NCBI RefSeq assembly: GCF_000377405.1
Contig: NZ_KB905023.1
Location: forward strand, 186,001 to 250,000
DNA from: Thioalkalivibrio sp. ALE31
GTDB taxonomy: Bacteria > Pseudomonadota > Gammaproteobacteria > Ectothiorhodospirales > Ectothiorhodospiraceae
Direction: 5' to 3'
DNA length: 64,000 nt
The position numbers were made by a program, and so were the translations under genes. Position 1 is the stretch's first letter, and the number at the start of each line of letters is the position of its first letter. Positions 58,354 to 64,000 of the stretch are shown in pieces. The notes below the pieces were generated by a model. The model was not told the origin of the DNA. It saw nothing but the letters and a program-made list of their open reading frames with translations, and did no database searches.

Positions 58354-58878
58354 ATGCCCTGCTCGCGTGGCTTCACGCTGGTGGAGCTGATGGTCACCCT
58401 GCTGGTGGCCTCGATCCTGCTCGGTCTCGGGGCACCCGCCTTCGGCAACCTCGTCGAACAGACCCGGCTCACCACCACAACCAACCAGTTCCTGACCACC
58501 CTGCACATGACCCGCAGCGAGGCCATCCGCCGCGGCGGCCTGGTCACGCTGTGCACCTCCACGGATGGCGCCACCTGCACAGGCACCCCCTGGGACGCCG
58601 GCTGGATCCTCTTCGCCAATCCAGGCCGAACCGACCAGCCAACCGCGCCGGACCATATCCAGCGCGTGGGCAATGCCTGGACCGGAGCGGATGTCACCGT
58701 GTCCGGCAATCAGCCCGTCAGCCAGCACATCTCCTACAACGCCCTCGGCCAGTCCGAACGCCTGTCGGGTGCCCTTCTGATGGGCACCGTCTCGATATGC
58801 TCCAGCGGAGACGAAGGCCGAGCCATCGTCATCAGTAGCGCCGGCCGCCCCCGAGTCGCCACTACCGACTGCACCTGA
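58354..58878 (+). CDS. fimT: Type IV pilus minor pilin FimT/GspH type, first copy
   Basis: 174 residues from ATG 58354, which has GGAGGAG 6 bases upstream. The prepilin peptidase site SRG^FTLVELM is at residues 5-12, with glutamate at +5. The hydrophobic assembly helix (VTLLVASILLGLGAPAF) follows. The GspH-like domain includes TRSEAIRRGGLVTLC. It opens the minor pilin operon. A second FimT-like gene is 164 bases downstream. Confidence 0.88.
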   Translation: MPCSRGFTLVELMVTLLVASILLGLGAPAFGNLVEQTRLTTTTNQFLTTLHMTRSEAIRRGGLVTLCTSTDGATCTGTPWDAGWILFANPGRTDQPTAPDHIQRVGNAWTGADVTVSGNQPVSQHISYNALGQSERLSGALLMGTVSICSSGDEGRAIVISSAGRPRVATTDCT

Positions 58879-59042
58879 GGCCGGGCTCCACCCGGCGGAC
58901 TTCCGGTTGAGTATGGCGGCGACGCCACGGCGGAGGACACCGCTCGTGGCCGCGATTCGACCACTAAACTGATCGGGCCTTGCAGTACCACCGCCCCGTG
59001 CTTATCACTAGAGTCACGGAAACCCCGAACGGCTGACGCCCA

Positions 59043-59573
59043 ATGACCCGACCCCACGGATTCACGCTCGTCGAACTGATGATCACCATCGCCGTGGCCG
59101 CCATCCTGATGGCAATCGCGGTGCCCAACTTCATGAATCTTCGTATCAGTAATGGCCTGACTACGCAGGCAAACGAACTGGTCACCGGTGTCAGCGTCGC
59201 GCGTTCCGAGGCCATCAAACGCAACCGCAGCGTTCGCTTCTGCCGCACCAGCAGCGAAACTGCCACCCAGTGTGCCGGGAGCTCCGGAGAATGGACCAAC
59301 TGGGCGGTGTTCACCGACACCTCCGGCGGGACCGAAGTCATCCGTCGCGGGACGGTCGAGGATTTCGGGGACCGTTTCACAACCACCTCGAACCTGGCTT
59401 CCGACGAAGTGCTGATCCGCGGTGACGGCCTGACCTACTCCGGTGACAACCTGATTCAGGATCGCTTCATCCAGGTTCAGTCCAGCACCGGTCCATCGGA
59501 GAACACTCGATGCATCAATCTTGGCGCCGGCAGCCGCATCTCCATCGCCCGCCAGTCGGGGGACTGTTCATGA
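59043..59573 (+). CDS. fimT: Type IV pilus minor pilin FimT/GspH type, second copy
   Basis: 176 residues. The prepilin site is PHG^FTLVELMI near residue 6, followed by a long assembly helix and the GspH domain (VARSEAIKRNRSVRFC). It differs from the first copy over most of its length, so it is not a recent duplication. Its stop overlaps the pilV start (ATGA). Confidence 0.88.
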   Translation: MTRPHGFTLVELMITIAVAAILMAIAVPNFMNLRISNGLTTQANELVTGVSVARSEAIKRNRSVRFCRTSSETATQCAGSSGEWTNWAVFTDTSGGTEVIRRGTVEDFGDRFTTTSNLASDEVLIRGDGLTYSGDNLIQDRFIQVQSSTGPSENTRCINLGAGSRISIARQSGDCS

Positions 59574-60037
59574 GTTCGACCGCTAACCGCAGCCATCGGC
59601 TGAATCCCGCACACATTCGGGGGGTCGGCCTCATTGAAATACTGATCGCGGTGCTTGTGCTCTCCATCGGTCTGCTGGGTCTGGCCGCGCTGCAAACCCG
59701 CGCCCTTGCCAACAACGAGACGGCCTTCCAGCGCAGCGTCGCGGTGATGGAAAGCTACTCGATTGCCGATGCGCTTCGAGCTAACCCGGCGGGCCAGCCC
59801 CTCTCGTCGTTCGAGATCGGCATCGACGATGACGCCCCCACAGGTACCAGCTTTGCGGCGACGGCGGTCAGCTCCTGGCGCCAAAACCTCCAGACCCTGC
59901 TGGGCGAAGAAGCGACCGGGTCGATCAACTGCCAGGACGAACGCTGCACCATCTCCACCCGCTGGAACCAGGCACGCGCCACACAGACCGCGGATGACGA
60001 CGAACTGCAGACGCTGACGATCGAGGTCCGCATATGA
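59570..60037 (+). CDS. pilV: Type IV pilus minor pilin PilV
   Basis: 155 residues. The cleavage site is IRG^VGLIEILIAVLVLSIGL, so residue +1 is valine and +5 glutamate. The LLGLAALQTRALANNETAFQRS segment after the helix is typical of PilV. It starts inside the previous stop and its own stop overlaps pilW (ATGA-type). Confidence 0.9.
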   Translation: MSSTANRSHRLNPAHIRGVGLIEILIAVLVLSIGLLGLAALQTRALANNETAFQRSVAVMESYSIADALRANPAGQPLSSFEIGIDDDAPTGTSFAATAVSSWRQNLQTLLGEEATGSINCQDERCTISTRWNQARATQTADDDELQTLTIEVRI

Positions 60038-61068
60038 ACAAGCACCCCAGTCCAAGACGGATACCGTTCCGGGCACCCCAAGGCTTCACCTTGGTAGAAC
60101 TCATGATCGCGATGGTACTGGGCCTGCTCGTGGTCGGCGCGACCATCGGCGTATTCCTGTCCAACCAGCAGACCTACCGGATCAATGAGGGCCTTTCGCA
60201 GATACAGGAAAGTGCCCGCACATCATTCGAAATTCTTGGTCGGGAGATCCGCCAGGCCGCTGGCAACGCCTGTGGAGATTCCACGCGAGTCGCCAACGTC
60301 CTTAACAATGCAGGCACCGACGAATGGGCCACCTGGGCGGGCATCCGGGCCTATGAAGGTGGCGAAGCCACCGGCATGGCGCCGTTCGGCACCGCCCCCG
60401 GCGATCGCGTTCAGGGTACCCACGCGGTTCATATCCAGGGTACGGACGGTCTTGGCGTAGGCCTCGCCGAGCGACAGTCAGCGGCGCAGTCCGCCAACCT
60501 GTTCCTGAATCTCCCGACCGACGAGTTCGAAGCCGGGGACATCCTGATGGTATGCGACCCCAACCAGGCCACAATCTTCCAGGTAACCAACTACCAGTCG
60601 CAAAACACCACGGTCGTCGCCAATTCGGGGGCCGGCAACCCGGGCAACTGCTCGACTGGCCAGGGCTATCCCACGGTTTGTCAGAACCCCGGTACACCCT
60701 ACATCTATGACACCAACGCCACCGTCGCCTATTTCAAATCCGTCACCTGGTACATCGGCCATAACGGTCGCGATGCAGAAGGTGGATTCTCCCTTTATCG
60801 CGCGCGCGTGAACCAGGGAAATGTCGTCCGCGAGGAAGTTGTCGCAGGTGTCAGCGACATGACGATCCGCGCGCACCGGTCCGGCATGAGCGGCTGGGAT
60901 GCCCCCAGCGCCCTCAATGCCACGGCCTGGGAACAGGTCGACGCCCTTGAGCTCACCCTGAGCTTCCTGAGCGCCTCCGATCGGATCACCACCAATCTCA
61001 ACCAGGACGATGGCCGCCTGTCGCGCGACCTGACCCACGTAATTGCCCTCAGGAACCGCCTGCCATGA
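60034..61068 (+). CDS. pilW: Type IV pilus minor pilin PilW
   Basis: 344 residues, long for a pilin as is usual for PilW. The cleavage site PQG^FTLVELMIAMVLGLLVV is near residue 17, followed by NQQTYRINEGLSQIQESARTSFEILGREIRQAAGNACG, a PilW hallmark, given here as separate blocks of the domain start. The stop overlaps the pilX start by 4 bases. Confidence 0.9.
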   Translation: MNKHPSPRRIPFRAPQGFTLVELMIAMVLGLLVVGATIGVFLSNQQTYRINEGLSQIQESARTSFEILGREIRQAAGNACGDSTRVANVLNNAGTDEWATWAGIRAYEGGEATGMAPFGTAPGDRVQGTHAVHIQGTDGLGVGLAERQSAAQSANLFLNLPTDEFEAGDILMVCDPNQATIFQVTNYQSQNTTVVANSGAGNPGNCSTGQGYPTVCQNPGTPYIYDTNATVAYFKSVTWYIGHNGRDAEGGFSLYRARVNQGNVVREEVVAGVSDMTIRAHRSGMSGWDAPSALNATAWEQVDALELTLSFLSASDRITTNLNQDDGRLSRDLTHVIALRNRLP

Positions 61069-61643
61069 ACGACCACACAAGTCTGCACCCCCTCAGGAGG
61101 CTGCATGCTCGGCACCAGCAACGCGGCGTGGCATTGGTGGTCACCCTGGTTTTGCTGGTGATCATCACACTGGTGGGTGTCGCCGGCATGCAAGGCGTCA
61201 CCCTCCAGGAGCGAATGAGCGGCAACCAGTACGATCGCAGCCTGGCCTTCCAGGCGGCCGAGGCCGCCCTCCGTGCAGGTGAGGACGCCATCCGGAACGA
61301 CCCGAACCTGCAGTTCCTGACACACGAAGACTGTCGCCCCGGAGAACTCTGCGACGTTGTGCCCACGGGCACCGGCGGAGTCTGGCAAACCGTCGATGGA
61401 GATTTCACCGTCAACACCGCCCTGACGGAGACCACCGCTCAATATTACATCCAGTTTCTCGGGGTCGGTTCGGGCGAGAGCGACCTCGGACAGGACCGCA
61501 GCGCTGGCGCCCAACAGTATGGCGCGACCGATGGCACCGCCATCGCCAACTTCTTCCGCGTAACGGCGCGCAACCGCGCACCGAACGTGGACGAAGATCG
61601 CTCCTATGTGGTCCTGCAGAGCACCATCAAGGTCGCGAACTAG
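61065..61643 (+). CDS. pilX: Type IV pilus minor pilin PilX
   Basis: 192 residues. The prepilin site is QRG^VALVVTLVLLVIITLV near residue 21; the usual glutamate at +5 is absent (valine), which is normal for PilX. The conserved post-helix segment LQERMSGNQYDRSLAFQAAEAALRAGE is clear. It primes pilus assembly with FimT, PilV and PilW. Confidence 0.9.
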   Translation: MNDHTSLHPLRRLHARHQQRGVALVVTLVLLVIITLVGVAGMQGVTLQERMSGNQYDRSLAFQAAEAALRAGEDAIRNDPNLQFLTHEDCRPGELCDVVPTGTGGVWQTVDGDFTVNTALTETTAQYYIQFLGVGSGESDLGQDRSAGAQQYGATDGTAIANFFRVTARNRAPNVDEDRSYVVLQSTIKVAN

Positions 61644-61674
61644 ATCTCGGGCCAACCGCCCCGGAGCCAACATC

Positions 61675-64000
61675 ATGAAACCTATCCATCGCTCGACCAT
61701 CAAGACAAAAGCCCTCTTGGCCTTGGCCCTGGCCATTGCGACCTTCGCCTGGGGCACTACCGCTCAGGCGAATGTCGACGTCGCACAACAACCATTGATC
61801 GTCGCTCCGGCGATTCCCCCGAACATCCTGTTTATCCTGGATGATTCTGGGTCCATGCAATGGTCTTTCATTCCGGATGGGATATTCGGTGCCCGTACCA
61901 CGGACCGCGCCAAGTCTTCCACATTCAATGCCCAGTATTACGACCCTGAGTACACGTATCAGCCGCCGGTTGATGCCGACGGAGAATCCCTGGGTGATGC
62001 CGACTTCACCGCCGCATGGACGAATGGGTATGCCGAAAACCGTGATAACAGTACGGTGGATTTAAGTGCCGACTTCCGGCCTACCTGGTACTACTCTTGG
62101 ACTGCCCAAGCCTATGCAGGCCCCGAGGAGCCCGCCTACTACTTCGAATACGCTCCCAGCTGCGGCAACGTGAATGATGATGCCTGCTACAGCAAAGTTC
62201 AGGTAAGCGCCACATCCGGACCCGGCGGCGCGGACGAACGGACGAATTTCGCCAACTGGTACAGCTATTACCGGACACGACTCATGTCCTCCAAGGCCAG
62301 CATGACGATCGCCTTTTCGGAATTTGGCCTAGCGTCAGATGGCACGACAGAGATCGGGCAGGATATCCAGCTCGGATGGGGGAGAATCAACCAGAGCCCA
62401 TCCGTGGAGGAAGACTTGACCCAGTTCGGCGGCACGCACCGCCAGGATTTCTATCAGTGGATCTTTGATACAACTGCTTCGGGCTTCACCCCCTTACGCC
62501 GCGCACTTTATGAAGCGGGCGAATACTACGAAGAGAATGCCTGGGACGATGGCGTATCCTGCCGGCAGTCGTACACCATCCTAAACACGGATGGGTTCTG
62601 GAATGGAAATTTCTCTGGGCTTGGAAACGTAGATAGTGAGGGGGGAGACGAGATCACCGGCCCATCCGGGCGTTCGTTCCAGTACGAACCCGGGCCTCCC
62701 TTCGCAGCTGATGACGCCGACACGCTGGCCGACATTGCGATGCACTTCTGGAAGCGCGACCTTAGGCCTGACCTGACCAACAACGTTCCGACCAACCGAG
62801 AAAACCCGGCTTTCTGGCAACACATGGTCACCATCGGCCTCGGCCTGGGGGTAGAGCCGACAGGGTTGCCTGCCGGCTGGGACGTCGACCGGATTTTCGC
62901 GTCCATACTCGATGAAAATGACGAATTCCCCGAGGATGGCTGGCCCACCCCGGTCTCGGGTACAGCAACCACGATCACCGATCTGGCCCATGCCGCCGTC
63001 AACAGCCGCGGGCAATTCTATGCCACGCAAAGCCCAGAAGAGTTTGTGGAGGGCATCCGAGAATCCGTTCGCCGCGCAACCGAGCGCGTGGGCGCGAGCT
63101 CGTCGGTGGCCGCGAACTCCTCCGAACTGGAAACGGATTCCCGCATCTATCAGGCGCAGTACATCAGCGGCACCTGGGCCGGCGACCTGCGCGCCTTTGA
63201 CCTGAACCCGGATACCGGAATTGCATCCGAGAACCCCGTATGGTCGGCCTCAGACATGCTGCCTGAGGCGCAAAACCGGAACATTCTGTCTACGGTGATT
63301 CAGACACAAGGCGTGAATACCAGCTTCAGCCTGGCGGCCTTCGAGGGTGGGGACTTCGCCAGTGACGTGGGGTCGGAGGAAATCCTGAATTATCTCCGAG
63401 GCGACCAGTCTAATGAACAACAAAACGGTGGTGACTTCCGCGATCGCGAGGCGGTCCTTGGGTCACTGATCAACTCGCAACCAGTATTTGTCGGCGCACC
63501 ACCACTAACGCGTTTTCTCGGTGCAGGCTTCTCCGGCGCGGATGACTATCAGGAGTTCGCGGAAGACAATATCGACCGCACCCCGGTGGTCTACATCGGT
63601 GGCAACGACGGCATGCTCCACGGCTTCCACGCAGACACCGGGGAAGAACTCTTCGCGTTCATCCCGCGGATGCTCGTAAATGAGGACCTCGCTTCCCTCT
63701 CCGACCCGGCGTACGAACACCAGTACTTCGTAGATGGCGAACTAACTGTCGCAGACGTTCACTACGGTACCGGTCAGGGCGACTGGCGCACGGTGCTCGT
63801 GGGCACCCTGGGACGTGGCGGCCCGGGGATGTTCGCGCTCGATGTAACGGATCCCAACGATGTCGAGATCCTGTGGGAACTTGATGGAGAAGCCTTCGAT
63901 GGAGAGCTGGGACAAAACCTCGGCAAGCCGATCATCGCGCAGGTAGCCGATGGTGATTGGCGCGTCCTGATGGGCAACGGGGCAAACGCTTCCGACGGAG
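61675..64000 (+). CDS. pilY1: Type IV pilus tip-associated protein PilY1 (partial, runs off window)
   Basis: 775 codons are visible with no stop and the frame is open at 64000. The start ATG 61675 has GGAG nine bases upstream. A signal peptide (LLALALAIATFAWGTTAQA) ends near residue 32. The N-terminal region has a von Willebrand A-like MIDAS (D-D-S-G-S in FILDDSGSMQ). The C-terminal part starts a beta-propeller (VVYIGGNDGMLHGFHADTG, GTLGRGGPGMFALDV), where PilY1 binds calcium. The protein caps the pilus tip and supports adhesion and surface sensing. Family length is about 1100-1200 residues, so roughly a third is missing. Confidence 0.93.
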   Translation, partial: MKPIHRSTIKTKALLALALAIATFAWGTTAQANVDVAQQPLIVAPAIPPNILFILDDSGSMQWSFIPDGIFGARTTDRAKSSTFNAQYYDPEYTYQPPVDADGESLGDADFTAAWTNGYAENRDNSTVDLSADFRPTWYYSWTAQAYAGPEEPAYYFEYAPSCGNVNDDACYSKVQVSATSGPGGADERTNFANWYSYYRTRLMSSKASMTIAFSEFGLASDGTTEIGQDIQLGWGRINQSPSVEEDLTQFGGTHRQDFYQWIFDTTASGFTPLRRALYEAGEYYEENAWDDGVSCRQSYTILNTDGFWNGNFSGLGNVDSEGGDEITGPSGRSFQYEPGPPFAADDADTLADIAMHFWKRDLRPDLTNNVPTNRENPAFWQHMVTIGLGLGVEPTGLPAGWDVDRIFASILDENDEFPEDGWPTPVSGTATTITDLAHAAVNSRGQFYATQSPEEFVEGIRESVRRATERVGASSSVAANSSELETDSRIYQAQYISGTWAGDLRAFDLNPDTGIASENPVWSASDMLPEAQNRNILSTVIQTQGVNTSFSLAAFEGGDFASDVGSEEILNYLRGDQSNEQQNGGDFRDREAVLGSLINSQPVFVGAPPLTRFLGAGFSGADDYQEFAEDNIDRTPVVYIGGNDGMLHGFHADTGEELFAFIPRMLVNEDLASLSDPAYEHQYFVDGELTVADVHYGTGQGDWRTVLVGTLGRGGPGMFALDVTDPNDVEILWELDGEAFDGELGQNLGKPIIAQVADGDWRVLMGNGANASDG

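Overview
The window is high-GC, tightly packed chromosomal DNA of a gammaproteobacterium. A flavocytochrome c sulfide dehydrogenase pair (46.1-47.7 kb), class II ribonucleotide reductase split into NrdJa/NrdJb, and a Pseudomonas-like ponA/aroB/damX/gltB/gltD/hemE gene neighbourhood suggest a sulfur-oxidising Ectothiorhodospiraceae-type organism (Thioalkalivibrio-like). That genus guess is inference from gene content, not from a database match.

Layout. 0-19.5 kb: 3' end of a PBP1A gene, a hypothetical gene, a 164-bp palindromic element, then hemE, gltD, yqeY and rpsU on the minus strand and aroB, dgt, a DamX-like SPOR gene, gltB, a MntA-HepT toxin-antitoxin pair, dnaG and rpoD on the plus strand. 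One inversion (about 4.5 to 15 kb) explains why both the gltB-gltD and the rpsU-yqeY-dnaG-rpoD groups are split. 19.5-22.1 kb: tRNA-Ile(CAU), then a visibly AT-richer two-gene island (an unknown soluble protein plus a four-helix membrane protein) and a hypothetical gene. 22.3-28.7 kb (minus): NrdJb, NrdJa, a 2OG-Fe(II) oxygenase, a CinA-type molybdopterin-binding domain protein, ferrochelatase and an HNH endonuclease. 29-32 kb: three-gene pntAA-pntAB-pntB transhydrogenase operon with a terminator. 32.3-42.3 kb (plus): a pair of perfect DnaA boxes, priA, argS, an FtsN-like SPOR protein, hrpA and a D-amino acid dehydrogenase.

42.3-50.1 kb: a PepSY/response regulator/histidine kinase operon (minus), DUF2288 and DUF3775 genes, a PilZ protein, fccA-fccB, YdcH, an alpha/beta hydrolase and ferredoxin-NADP reductase. 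50.2-57.1 kb is accessory-rich: redoxin and small hypothetical genes, nadA, a TlpA-like thioredoxin, and three toxin-antitoxin pairs (DUF433/DUF5615, YefM/YoeB, VapB/VapC), interleaved with several families of dispersed palindromic repeats. 57.2-58.1 kb: a formylglycine-generating-enzyme-family protein (minus). 58.3 kb to the end: a type IV pilus minor pilin operon (two FimT/GspH, PilV, PilW, PilX) and the first 775 codons of PilY1, cut by the window edge.

I see no CRISPR array, rRNA, transposase or integrase. The best candidates for undescribed biology are the two-gene island behind the tRNA gene, the DnaA-box pair upstream of priA, and the repeat-flanked toxin-antitoxin cluster.
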